Of a stretch of DNA of 64,000 nucleotides, positions 37,127 through 45,715 are shown one piece after another; position 1 is the first letter of the stretch, and each line of letters begins with the position of its first letter. A program made the translations under genes and the position numbers. A model generated the notes under the pieces. That model made no database searches, was not told the DNA's origin, and saw only the letters and a list, made by a program, of their open reading frames with translations. Source of the stretch: Nocardia vinacea (GTDB taxonomy: Bacteria; Actinomycetota; Actinomycetes; Mycobacteriales; Mycobacteriaceae); the NCBI RefSeq assembly GCF_035920345.1, contig NZ_CP109149.1, positions 9,796,001 to 9,860,000 on the forward strand. Direction: 5' to 3'.

Positions 37127-38851
37127 GTGACCTTGTTCGAGGTATGGGCCCCGCGACCGGAACGGGTGCGCATCGAGGTCGATGGCGCCGTACATCCGAT
37201 GACAAGGTCGCCTGACGGTTGGTGGCGGGCAGATGTGCACGCTGTACCGGGCACACGCTACGGCTACCTGCTCGACGACGACCCGACCGTCCTGCCCGAC
37301 CCACGCTCGGCACGCCAGCCCGACGGCGTGCACGGCCGCTCGGCGCTGCACGCCCTCGATCCGGCCGGATGGACCGATGCGAACTGGACCGGCCGCCCAT
37401 TGGCGGGCGCGATCATCTACGAACTGCATCTGGGCATCTTCACCTTCGAGGGCACCTTCGACGCCGCCGTCGAGCGCCTCGACCACCTCGTCGAACTCGG
37501 CGTCACCATGGTCGAGTTGATGCCGGTAAATGCCTTCGACGGCATCCACAACTGGGGCTACGACGGTGTGCTCTGGTATGCGGTCCACGAGCCCTACGGC
37601 GGACCCGATGGTTTGCAGCGCTTCGTGAATGCCTGCCACGCAAAGGGTTTGGCGGTCGCCCTCGATGTCGTACACAACCATCTCGGCCCCTCCGGCAACT
37701 ATCTGCCCCGCTTCGCGCCCTATCTGACCGAGGGGCGCAATACCTGGGGGCAGAGCCTCAATCTCGACGGCCCGGACTCGGATCCGGTGCGCCGTTTCAT
37801 AATCGAGAACGCCCTGCGTTGGCTGCGGGATTTCCATATCGACGCACTGCGACTCGATGCTGTGCACGCACTCGTCGACCGCACCGCCACCCACCTGCTC
37901 GCTGAACTGGCCACTGACACCGAATCCCTTGCCGCACATGTGCGTAGGCCGCTGACATTGATCGCGGAGAGCGACCTCAACGATGCGCGGCTCATCACCG
38001 CGCGCGCGGCAGGCGGCTATGGCCTGACCGGTCAATGGAACGACGACCTGCACCATGCGGTGCACACCGCGGTATCCGGTGAACGTCAGGGCTACTACGC
38101 CGATTTCGGTTCGCTGCGCTGTCTTGCCCAGACACTGACGCGCGGATTCTTCCACGCCGGAACATATTCCAGTTTCCGCGGTCGCACCCACGGCCGTCCG
38201 ATCGACACCCGACTCATCCCGGCGAGCGCATTGCTCGCCTATACCTGCACCCATGATCAGATCGGCAATCGGGCGATCGGGGACCGGCCCAGCGCCTACC
38301 TGACCGACGGACAGCTGGCGATCAAGGCCGCGCTGGTGCTGTTCTCGGCGTATACGCCCATGCTGTTCATGGGGGAGGAGTGGGGCGCGCGCACCCCGTT
38401 CCAGTTCTTCACCTCGCACACCGATCCGGTGATCGCGGCCGCCACCGCCACCGGCCGCAAGGACGAATTCGCCGAACACGGCTGGGACAGCGGTGAGGTT
38501 CCGGACCCGCAGGACCCCGAAACCTTCCTGCGGTCGAAGCTGGATTGGTCCGAACTCGAACATGATCGCCACACACGGCTACTGTCCTGTTATAGAAAGC
38601 TGATCGGTTTGCGACGCGAACGAGCCGAAATAACGGACCCGTGGCTCACCCATGTATCTGTCGACTATGACGAGAATGCCCGCTGGATCGCGGTGCGCCG
38701 GGGCCCGCTGACGCTGGTGTGCAATCTCGCCGAAGAGCAGGTCACCGTGCCTATTGCCGGTCTTTCGCTGCTGTCGTGGGAACCTTCGACCGAAGGCGTC
38801 TCCGCGACGGAGATACCGGGCCACTCGTTCGTGATACTCGCGGGCGCATAG
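37127..38851 (+). CDS. treZ: Malto-oligosyltrehalose trehalohydrolase
   Basis: Last step of the TreX-TreY-TreZ route: releases trehalose from maltooligosyl-trehalose in the cytoplasm. The 574-aa GH13 protein has an N-terminal E-set domain (VTLFEVWAPRPERVRIEVDG). The catalytic barrel shows DVVHNHLGPSGNYL, FHIDALRLDAVHALVD (nucleophile Asp), LIAESDLND (acid/base Glu) and CTHDQIGNRAIG. The GTG at 37127 gives the usual start; a GATGCT hexamer 6 nt upstream is a weak -10. Unlike the treX-treY-treZ operon of M. tuberculosis, this gene is on the opposite strand and about 8 kb from treX-treY. Confidence 0.95.
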   Translation: MTLFEVWAPRPERVRIEVDGAVHPMTRSPDGWWRADVHAVPGTRYGYLLDDDPTVLPDPRSARQPDGVHGRSALHALDPAGWTDANWTGRPLAGAIIYELHLGIFTFEGTFDAAVERLDHLVELGVTMVELMPVNAFDGIHNWGYDGVLWYAVHEPYGGPDGLQRFVNACHAKGLAVALDVVHNHLGPSGNYLPRFAPYLTEGRNTWGQSLNLDGPDSDPVRRFIIENALRWLRDFHIDALRLDAVHALVDRTATHLLAELATDTESLAAHVRRPLTLIAESDLNDARLITARAAGGYGLTGQWNDDLHHAVHTAVSGERQGYYADFGSLRCLAQTLTRGFFHAGTYSSFRGRTHGRPIDTRLIPASALLAYTCTHDQIGNRAIGDRPSAYLTDGQLAIKAALVLFSAYTPMLFMGEEWGARTPFQFFTSHTDPVIAAATATGRKDEFAEHGWDSGEVPDPQDPETFLRSKLDWSELEHDRHTRLLSCYRKLIGLRRERAEITDPWLTHVSVDYDENARWIAVRRGPLTLVCNLAEEQVTVPIAGLSLLSWEPSTEGVSATEIPGHSFVILAGA

Positions 38852-38938
38852 TGGAACCCCAGGTCGGATCGCGGTTACCGAAAACGTCCTGAAGGTAACT
38901 GTCCGAGACACAATATTGCCGAGCGTGACCAGCGCCAT

Positions 38939-38944
38939 TACCTT
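38939..38944 (+). promoter_or_regulatory. -10 hexamer TACCTT, leaderless type, for the serine hydrolase gene
   Basis: TACCTT ends 6 nt before ATG 38951. TTACCTT here is also the inverted partner of AAGGTAA at 38892-38898, 39 bp upstream, which may be coincidence. Confidence 0.42.
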
Positions 38945-38950
38945 TGGAAT

Positions 38951-40201
38951 ATGAGCAACGTGGCTTCACCCGGGGACCTAGCGAATCTCCCCGATGGGGT
39001 GGGTGGCAGTGCCGCCGCCGAATTCGCACCATTGGTACGCGCATTCGCGAAGGTCTTCGGGCACCGTCGGGGGGCGGGCGGCGCGTTGGCCGTCCATCTG
39101 CACGGTGAGCCGCTGGTCGATATCTGGACCGGGAGCGCGGGTGACAAACCCTGGAGCCAGGACACCGGCGCGATCATCTTCTCCGCCACCAAGGGCATCA
39201 CCGCGACGGTCATCCACAGGCTGGCCGATCGGGGTCTGCTCGACTACGAAGCGCCGATGGCCGAGTACTGGCCGGAGTTCGGCCAGAACGGCAAGGGCGA
39301 TATCACCATCCGTCAGGTGATGACGCACAGCGCGGGACTCGGTGGCCTCAACCCGATCGCGGCCGGGCTCGAGGATGTGCTCGACCACCAGCTGATGGAG
39401 CAGCGTCTCGCCGCTGCGAAACCGGATCGTCTGCTCGGCACTCCGGCCTATCACGCGCTCACCTTCGGTTGGCTGCTCGCCGGATTGGCGCGCGCCATTA
39501 CCGGCCGGGGGATGGCGGAGCTGTTCCGCACCGAGGTCGCCGAACCGCTCGGCATCGACGGTCTGCACCTGGGCAAGCCGTCCGCGCAATCGTCGACCGT
39601 CTACGCGCCGTTGGCGGGCTCCCAGCTCAGTCTGATCGGAAGGCCGGTCAGCACAAGTGTTTTAGGTCGCAGCTATGGTCTGCCCGGTGCGCTCGGCGCG
39701 GCCGCACGGTGCCTGTTCCTGCCCGGACTGGAGACCATCCTGGAGGGTGAAATCCCGCCGATCCTCGATACCGAACTCGGTGCCGGCAACGGCGTCTGCA
39801 CCGCCCCCGCGCTGGCCACCATGTACGGCGCGCTGGCCAATGGCGGCATGGCGGGCGGCATACCGTACCTGACACCGCAAACCATCAAGGCGCTCAGTCG
39901 AATTCGGACTTTCCGACTCGATCGCGCCTTGTTCTACGCCCCGATGCTCTGGCGCCTCGGCTATCACTCACTGCCGATGCCAGGTGCACGCGGCGGCTTC
40001 GGTCATATCGGCCTCGGTGGCTCCTTCGGCTGGGCCGAACCCCGCCTCGGCCTGTCCGTCGGATTCGTCCACAATCGCCTCTCGGCCGCGCAGCTGAGCT
40101 TCGACCAGGCCGCGGCCGGTTGGCTGTTGCCGATGGTCATGACGGGTGTGCGCACGACCCGCCGGTCCGTAACCGTGGTGGAGACGCCCGAGGCTGCGTA
40201 A
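38951..40201 (+). CDS. Beta-lactamase-fold serine hydrolase (EstB/class C-like esterase)
   Basis: A 416-aa cytoplasmic or weakly secreted serine hydrolase of the penicillin-binding/beta-lactamase fold. The nucleophile motif SATK (Ser78-Lys81) is clear in IIFSATKGITATVIHRLADRG. A YHA tyrosine motif follows in TPAYHALTFGWLLAG, and HIGLGGSFGWAEP takes the place of KTG. There is no recognisable signal peptide, so an intracellular esterase like mycobacterial LipL/LipE is more likely than a true beta-lactamase. Terminated by a strong hairpin shared with ilvA. Confidence 0.9.
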   Translation: MSNVASPGDLANLPDGVGGSAAAEFAPLVRAFAKVFGHRRGAGGALAVHLHGEPLVDIWTGSAGDKPWSQDTGAIIFSATKGITATVIHRLADRGLLDYEAPMAEYWPEFGQNGKGDITIRQVMTHSAGLGGLNPIAAGLEDVLDHQLMEQRLAAAKPDRLLGTPAYHALTFGWLLAGLARAITGRGMAELFRTEVAEPLGIDGLHLGKPSAQSSTVYAPLAGSQLSLIGRPVSTSVLGRSYGLPGALGAAARCLFLPGLETILEGEIPPILDTELGAGNGVCTAPALATMYGALANGGMAGGIPYLTPQTIKALSRIRTFRLDRALFYAPMLWRLGYHSLPMPGARGGFGHIGLGGSFGWAEPRLGLSVGFVHNRLSAAQLSFDQAAAGWLLPMVMTGVRTTRRSVTVVETPEAA

Positions 40202-40207
40202 ACGCTA

Positions 40208-40244
40208 GAACCGGCCGCGCGGACGATGTCCGCGCGGCCGGTTC
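40208..40244. terminator. Bidirectional terminator between serine hydrolase and ilvA
   Basis: A perfect 17-bp stem (GAACCGGCCGCGCGGAC and complement) with a 3-nt GAT loop in the 56-bp gap between two convergent genes. The strongest hairpin in the window. Confidence 0.85.
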
Positions 40245-40257
40245 GGGTCGAGCGCCG

Positions 40258-41616
40258 CTAGGTGAGGTAGCGATAAGCCGGGGAGCCCGGATCCAATCGC
40301 TCGCACTGGATCGGCGAGTCTTCCATCCGCTCCAGCAGTGGGCCGAGCCCCTCCGGCGCACCGAGCTCGATACCTACCAGCGCGGCACCGGTTTCCCGGT
40401 TGTTGCGCTTGACGTACTCGAACAGCGTGATGTCGTCGTCGGGACCGAGCACTTCGTTGAGGAAGCGCCGCAGCGCACCCGGCTCCTGCGGGAAGTCCAC
40501 CAGGAAATAGTGCTTCAGGCCACGGTGCACCAGCGAGCGCTCGATGATCTCGCCGTAGCGGGACACATCGTTATTGCCGCCGGAGACCAGGCACACCACC
40601 GTCGAACCGGGTTCTATCGTGATTTCGGACAGCGCCGTCGCCGACAGCGCTCCCGCGGGCTCGGCGATGATGCCCTCGTTCTGGTACAGGTCGAGCATGG
40701 TGGTGCAGATCGCGCCCTCGTCGACCTGCATCATGCGGAAAGCGCCTGCGCCCCTTGGTGATTCGGTCGCCATCAGCAGCGGCAGCGAGCCGTGCGATAC
40801 CACCCGGCCGCCGAATGCGGCGATCGCCGCATAGGGCAGCCGGCCGATCCGGCGCACCGCGGCGCCGTCGACGAACGGATCGATCTCCGGCAGCGTCACC
40901 GGGCCGCCCGCGACCAGCGCCGCGGTCATCGAGGCCGCGCCCGCCGGCTCCACACCGAGGATGCCGGTGCTCGGCGAGCGCTCCCGCAGGTAGGTGCCGA
41001 TGCCCGCCAGGCAACCGCCGCCGCCGACCGGGATCACCACCAGATCGGGGGTCCGACCGCCGAGCTGTTCCAGGAATTCGGGCGCGATGGTGCCCTGTCC
41101 CGCCGCGGTGCGCGGATCGTCGAACGGCGGCACCATGGTCGCGCCGGTGCGCTCGACATCCTCGGCGGCGGCCGCGGCGGCGGCGTCGTAGGTTTCCCCG
41201 ACCGCGATCAGCTCGACGAACTCGCCGCCGTGCACCCGAATGCGGTCACGCTTCTGCTTCGGTGTGGTGGTCGGCACGTAGATGCGGCCCTTGATGCCCA
41301 TCGCATTGCAGGCGAAAGCCACGCCCTGGGCGTGATTACCGGCGCTGGCCGCGACCACGCCCGCGGCTCGCTCGGAGTCGGTGAGCTGCACGATCAAGTT
41401 GTAGGCGCCCCGCAGCTTGTAGGAACGTACGGCGGTGAGGTCTTCGCGCTTGAGGTAGACCTGTGCCCCGGTCAGCGCGGACAGCCGGGGACTGTGCTGC
41501 AGCGGGGTGGGCTCGATAATGTCGGCAATTCGCTTGGCGGCGGCGTCGATCTCGTCTGCGGTCAGCGCGGGACGAGATGTGGACTGGTCGTCGAGAAGTT
41601 CAAGCGGATTGGACAC
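40258..41616 (-). CDS. ilvA: Threonine dehydratase (biosynthetic)
   Basis: PLP enzyme that deaminates threonine to 2-oxobutanoate for isoleucine synthesis. The 452-aa protein has the PLP lysine in VRSYKLRGAYN, the phosphate-binding glycine loop VGGGGCLAGIG, and ASAGNHAQGVAF. A C-terminal ACT-like regulatory domain (HYFLVDFPQEPGALRRFLNEVLG) suggests feedback control. A start at GTG 41616 gives MSNPLELLDDQ. In M. tuberculosis ilvA (Rv1559) is also adjacent to a Ddn homologue. Confidence 0.95.
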   Translation of the reverse strand: MSNPLELLDDQSTSRPALTADEIDAAAKRIADIIEPTPLQHSPRLSALTGAQVYLKREDLTAVRSYKLRGAYNLIVQLTDSERAAGVVAASAGNHAQGVAFACNAMGIKGRIYVPTTTPKQKRDRIRVHGGEFVELIAVGETYDAAAAAAAEDVERTGATMVPPFDDPRTAAGQGTIAPEFLEQLGGRTPDLVVIPVGGGGCLAGIGTYLRERSPSTGILGVEPAGAASMTAALVAGGPVTLPEIDPFVDGAAVRRIGRLPYAAIAAFGGRVVSHGSLPLLMATESPRGAGAFRMMQVDEGAICTTMLDLYQNEGIIAEPAGALSATALSEITIEPGSTVVCLVSGGNNDVSRYGEIIERSLVHRGLKHYFLVDFPQEPGALRRFLNEVLGPDDDITLFEYVKRNNRETGAALVGIELGAPEGLGPLLERMEDSPIQCERLDPGSPAYRYLT

Positions 41617-41691
41617 TCGAAATATGGTGCCACCCGCCGCGTCGGGCGGACGCGTCGGGTGGGCGTCGGACGATCGGTTTCCCAGCCGGAG

Positions 41692-42126
41692 CTACCGCGG
41701 AGTCAGCACGAAAACCGGAATCTCGCGGGACGTCTTGGTCTGGTAGTTCGCGTAATCGGGCCAGACCTCGACTGCCCGCTCCCACCACACCGCCTTCTCC
41801 GCACCGGAGACCTCGCGCGCGGTGTAGTCCTTGTTCGCGGTGCCGTCACGCAGTTCGACATGCGGCTCGGCCTTGATATTCCAGTACCAGACGGGATGCT
41901 TCGGCGCGCCGCCCAGCGAGGCGACGACCGCGTACTCGCCGTCGTGTTCGACCCGCATCAGCGCGGTCTTGCGCAGCAGCCCGGTCTTCGCGCCCTTGGT
42001 GGTCAGGACGATGACGGGCTTGCCCTGCAGGGTCAGGCCCTCGGTGCCGCCGGAATTCTCGATCAGCTCGGCCTGCTCACGGGCCCAATCGGATGTGCTC
42101 GGTGCGTACTCACCTGTCAATGGCAT
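41692..42126 (-). CDS. Ddn-like F420-dependent nitroreductase-family protein
   Basis: A 144-aa protein of the deazaflavin-dependent nitroreductase family (split beta-barrel). Diagnostic segments: [57 protein letters not shown] and a C-terminal [14 protein letters not shown]. Members use cofactor F420H2, implying the host makes F420. M. tuberculosis Rv1558 occupies the same position next to ilvA. The native substrate is unknown; quinone reduction has been proposed for the family. Confidence 0.92.
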   Translation of the reverse strand: MPLTGEYAPSTSDWAREQAELIENSGGTEGLTLQGKPVIVLTTKGAKTGLLRKTALMRVEHDGEYAVVASLGGAPKHPVWYWNIKAEPHVELRDGTANKDYTAREVSGAEKAVWWERAVEVWPDYANYQTKTSREIPVFVLTPR

Positions 42127-42199
42127 GACACCCGCAACAACGCGGCTGCCGCCTCTGTTCCCGCCTTGAAGTTAGGTAGCCCGAACTTCCCTATCCGTG

Positions 42200-42205
42200 T
42201 AGCCT
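42200..42205 (+). promoter_or_regulatory. -10 hexamer TAGCCT, leaderless type, for the 71-aa protein
   Basis: TAGCCT ends 6 nt before ATG 42212. The same hexamer precedes ctpE. Confidence 0.45.
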
Positions 42206-42211
42206 GACGAC

Positions 42212-42427
42212 ATGGCAGTGGTCCCCCTTCAGACGCGCGCCGCGGCGGTAGATATCGCTGGCAGCGCGTGGCCGATGTACAAACTCGAGGCGATCGCCCT
42301 CGGTCTGCTCATCTGCCTTGCCCTCGCGCTGATCACCGGGTCGCTGCAGGTCGCGGTGCTGGTCGCCGCCGGGGTCGGAACCGGCCGCTGGGTTGTCGGC
42401 CAGATCGGCGCGCGCGGCGGAGTGTAG
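42212..42427 (+). CDS. Small membrane protein, 71 aa
   Basis: A short protein with two closely spaced hydrophobic stretches (LEAIALGLLICLALALITG and LQVAVLVAAGVGTGRW). No family recognised. It has its own promoter-like hexamer and normal codon usage, and stands divergent from the Ddn-like gene with 85 bp between starts, so I accept it as a gene. Function unknown. Confidence 0.6.
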   Translation: MAVVPLQTRAAAVDIAGSAWPMYKLEAIALGLLICLALALITGSLQVAVLVAAGVGTGRWVVGQIGARGGV

Positions 42428-42733
42428 GCAAATGGTGCATCGTCCCTGAGTCGGGTCGGTCTCCGCGGGCCGGGACCATCGGACAGGAAGCGCGCCGCCG
42501 AGCGTAGACAGCCTGCCGAATCGGTCGCCGCAAGGATTGAAGCAAGGCGCCAGCCATCCGAGAGGCTGGCACGCGCCAAAGACGAGTCAAATGGCAGCTC
42601 GACCCCATCGAGCGCAGTCAGTTGGTGGCCAGCTATCCCGAGGCCACCGAACACGATGAGTCGGTGCCCGACCACAGGACCCACCGCAGCCCAACCCACT
42701 AACAGTCGGCGTGGCTATGGACGGCGCCCCATT
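42428..42733. other. Intergenic region without a recognised gene
   Basis: Part of a 385-bp gap between the 71-aa membrane protein and the LuxR regulator. An open but start-less stretch at 42541-42702 reads protein-like (VKWQLDPIERSQLVASYPEATEH) and might be a decayed helix-turn-helix fragment; this is weak. Nothing else is visible. Confidence 0.4.
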
Positions 42734-42802
42734 TCAAGATCAGGTGGAATCTATGGCGGCATCGGTCGAGAAGCCCCGTCCACCAGTGCCACCTGATCTT
42801 GA
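42734..42802. repeat. Perfect 14-bp inverted repeat with 41-bp interior
   Basis: TCAAGATCAGGTGG at 42734-42747 and its exact complement at 42789-42802, ending 10 bp from the LuxR stop codon. It may be a long-loop terminator for the LuxR gene or the ends of a tiny mobile-element remnant. Confidence 0.65.
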
Positions 42803-42812
42803 TCATCGAGCA

Positions 42813-45509
42813 CTAGGCGACGTCGAGGGGGAGGGTGGGGAGTTCGGTGCGGGAGAGGACGCCGAGTTTGGGGTAGGCCTTGTAGAGGTGGTGGCCTACG
42901 GTGCGGGGGCTGAGGAAGAGTTGGGCGGCGATGTCGCGGTTGGACAGTCCTTGGGCGGCTAGGCGGACGATTTGGAGTTCTTGCGGCGTGAGGCGGGCTA
43001 GGACGCCTGTGGTGGGGCGGCTTGTGGTGCCGATGCCGAGGGCGGCGAGTTCGGTGCGGGTGCGTTCGGCCCACGGTGCGGCGTCGAGGCGGTCGAAGGT
43101 TTCCATGGCGGGCTGAAGTTGGTTGCGCGCCTCGGACTTTCGACGGTTGCGCCGTAGCCATTCACCGAACAGCAATTGGGTTCTGGCCTGTTCGAAGGGC
43201 CGCCCGCCGTGTCCTAGTGCGGCTTGAAAGTGGTCCTCCGCCTTGGCTTCCGGCCCGGTAAATGCCAGGCAGCGCTCGACGAGCGCGGTGACCCACTCTT
43301 GTTGCGAGGCTTTCGCCCAGCCGCGAAGCCGATCCAGCGCGTCACCCGCTCGCTCCGGGCTGCCCATGCGCACCGCCGCCTCGATCAGGTCTGGCAGGGC
43401 GCGCAAACCGATCACGTGGTGGCGGGCGGGTTCCACGGTCAACAGCTCCAGCCGGGACAGCGCGCTGTCGACCCTGCCAAGGCCGAGATCGAGCACGCCG
43501 AGCGCCGCCTGCGTCCACGGTGCACCGGGCGCGGCCGCACCGCCGAGTTCCTCGGCGAGGGCGCGGTCGACCAACTCTCGGCAATCCTGTTCGCCCCCCT
43601 CCAATGCCGCCAGATAGGCGAGATAGCTCAACATCTGGCTGAGCCAATGCCGCTGCCCGATATCCTCGGCGATCCGCAGTCCTTCGAGCGCGGCGATACG
43701 ACCCTCGCGCGGTCGGCCGAGGAACAGTTCGGTTTCGGCGCGGAAGAACAACAGGGTCGGCAGCAGTGCGATGCGGCCTTGGTCACGGCATTCGGCAATC
43801 AGGGTCTGCGCCAGCTCCGCGGCCTGTTGGTCCTGGCCGACGACCAGCCCGACGCCGCACATCTGCACCAGATCGCGCGGGCTGTCCGCACCGTTGCGGT
43901 GGGCGGCGGCGGCCGCGTCGCGCAGGTCGATGGTGAATCGGCCGTCGATGCCCGCGACCGTGTAGCGGGCGATGGGTGTCATCGGTTCGGCGTCGGGCAG
44001 GTCCAATGCGTTGATATGCGCGGCGATCTCGGTGAGTTCCGGTGCGCCTAGGTACCAGGCCGTGTGCACCGCCTGCATGAGGATGCGCGCGGCCCGGGCC
44101 GGATCGTCGGTGCGCACCAGATCGGCGCCCGCGAGCAAAAGCTGATGCGCCGAGAGTGGTTTGCCCGCACCGAATTCCGCAGTGGCGCGAACCAGATCCA
44201 GTCGGGCTGCGAGCATTCGGTCGGTGCTCAAACCGGCCGCGCGATCGGCCAGTCGGCTGGCACGGTCCAATTGTCCCGCCTCACTGGCGGTTTCGGCGGC
44301 AGCCACCAGCCGTCGAACGCGGGCAAACGCGTCGGTGCTCAAACCCGCAGCGCGTTCGTACGCGGCGACGGCACCGGAATAGCCGCTGCGCCGACGCGCG
44401 CGATCGGCGGTGTCCTCCAGCGCTGTTGCGGTGGTCTCGTCCGGTCCGGTCGCCGCCGAGGCCAGATGCCAGGCGCGCAGGTCGGCGTTCTCGGGTTCGG
44501 TCAGTGCGGCGGCGAGGGCGGCGTGCGCGGCAAGCCGATGCGTCAGAGGCGCACCCTGGTAGACGGCCGAGCGCAGCAGCGGATGCCGGAAATTCACGCT
44601 CACGCCATCGCTGCCGACCAACCCGGCGTCCGCGGCGGGCTGTAGGTCCGATAGCTGCGCCCCGAGCTCGTCGGCGGCACGCAGCACCGTGGTGAGATCG
44701 TTGGTGCCCGCCGCGGCCGCAATCAGGAGCAATGTCCGGGTGGCTGAAGGCAGCCTGGACACTTGGCCGTGAAATGCCACCTGGAGCCGCTGTGTCAGCG
44801 GCAGGGGATTCGGCCCGTGACCGGAATCGTTGCCCTCGGCGGCCAGAACTGCGGGCAACTCCAGCAGCGCGAGCGGATTACCGCCTGCCTCGGCGAGCAA
44901 CCGGTATCGAATGGCGGGCGAAAGATCCGGACCGCGACTGTCCACCAGCGCGGCCGCCGACTCCTGCGCCAGGCCGGTCAGCGCGAGTTCGGACAGGCCG
45001 GGCGCGGGAAAATCCTGCTCGCCGGTCCGAGTCGCGAAGATAATTACCACGCCCTCGGCATCGAGTCGCCGCGCCGCGAACAGCAGCGTCTCCGCCGTCG
45101 CCCGATCCAGCCAGTGCGCGTCATCGACCAAACACAGCAGCGGCCCTTCGGCCGCCTCCTCGGCCAGCAGTGACAGCACCGCCAACCCGATCAACATCCG
45201 ATCCGCCGGATCATGCTGTGCCAGACCGAACGCCCCGCGCAGCGCATCCCGCTGCGGTGCGGGCAACCCGTCCACCAGTGCCATTCCCGGCTTGATCAGC
45301 AGATGCAGCCCCGCGAACGGCAACTCCGCCTCGGACTCGATTCCAGCACTGCGCACCGCCGGGATCCCCTGCGCCGCCGCATAATCCAACAGCGCCGTCT
45401 TTCCGATCCCCGGCTCGCCGCGCACCACGAGCGCCCCACTGCGTCCGGCGCGAGCCGCCTCCAGAAGCCGATCGATCCGAGCTTGTTCGACTTCTCTTCC
45501 GTGGAGCAT
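42813..45509 (-). CDS. Large ATP-binding LuxR-family regulator (LAL)
   Basis: An 898-aa STAND-type transcription regulator. The N-terminal NTPase has Walker A GEPGIGKTAL and Walker B LLCLVDDAHWLD. A long helical TPR-like middle (about 350-800) follows. The C-terminal LuxR HTH reads LTPQELQIVRLAAQGLSNRDIAAQLFLSPRTVGHHLYKAYPKLG in family order. ATP binding and an inducer presumably trigger oligomerisation and DNA binding. It is divergent from the DUF2235 gene (206 bp between starts), which is its most likely local target. LAL proteins often control sugar or secondary metabolism, and treX-treY are nearby, but no direct link is visible. Confidence 0.93.
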   Translation of the reverse strand: MLHGREVEQARIDRLLEAARAGRSGALVVRGEPGIGKTALLDYAAAQGIPAVRSAGIESEAELPFAGLHLLIKPGMALVDGLPAPQRDALRGAFGLAQHDPADRMLIGLAVLSLLAEEAAEGPLLCLVDDAHWLDRATAETLLFAARRLDAEGVVIIFATRTGEQDFPAPGLSELALTGLAQESAAALVDSRGPDLSPAIRYRLLAEAGGNPLALLELPAVLAAEGNDSGHGPNPLPLTQRLQVAFHGQVSRLPSATRTLLLIAAAAGTNDLTTVLRAADELGAQLSDLQPAADAGLVGSDGVSVNFRHPLLRSAVYQGAPLTHRLAAHAALAAALTEPENADLRAWHLASAATGPDETTATALEDTADRARRRSGYSGAVAAYERAAGLSTDAFARVRRLVAAAETASEAGQLDRASRLADRAAGLSTDRMLAARLDLVRATAEFGAGKPLSAHQLLLAGADLVRTDDPARAARILMQAVHTAWYLGAPELTEIAAHINALDLPDAEPMTPIARYTVAGIDGRFTIDLRDAAAAAHRNGADSPRDLVQMCGVGLVVGQDQQAAELAQTLIAECRDQGRIALLPTLLFFRAETELFLGRPREGRIAALEGLRIAEDIGQRHWLSQMLSYLAYLAALEGGEQDCRELVDRALAEELGGAAAPGAPWTQAALGVLDLGLGRVDSALSRLELLTVEPARHHVIGLRALPDLIEAAVRMGSPERAGDALDRLRGWAKASQQEWVTALVERCLAFTGPEAKAEDHFQAALGHGGRPFEQARTQLLFGEWLRRNRRKSEARNQLQPAMETFDRLDAAPWAERTRTELAALGIGTTSRPTTGVLARLTPQELQIVRLAAQGLSNRDIAAQLFLSPRTVGHHLYKAYPKLGVLSRTELPTLPLDVA

Positions 45510-45715
45510 CTGCTCACCGTAACCGCCGACCGAACCCGAGTGACCGACCCCTGTCGTGGACGCTTCGATGGAAGCCAGCCGCGCGAGAATCCCGCTCGGC
45601 GCGGGTCTTTTGCGTTGAAAGACAACATTTTCATTAACATCCCGCGCCGACCCGTCGATGATTCGAGTAGTCGAGTACGCAGGTTTCGACGGTAATCGGG
45701 GCGGAGGATCTACCT

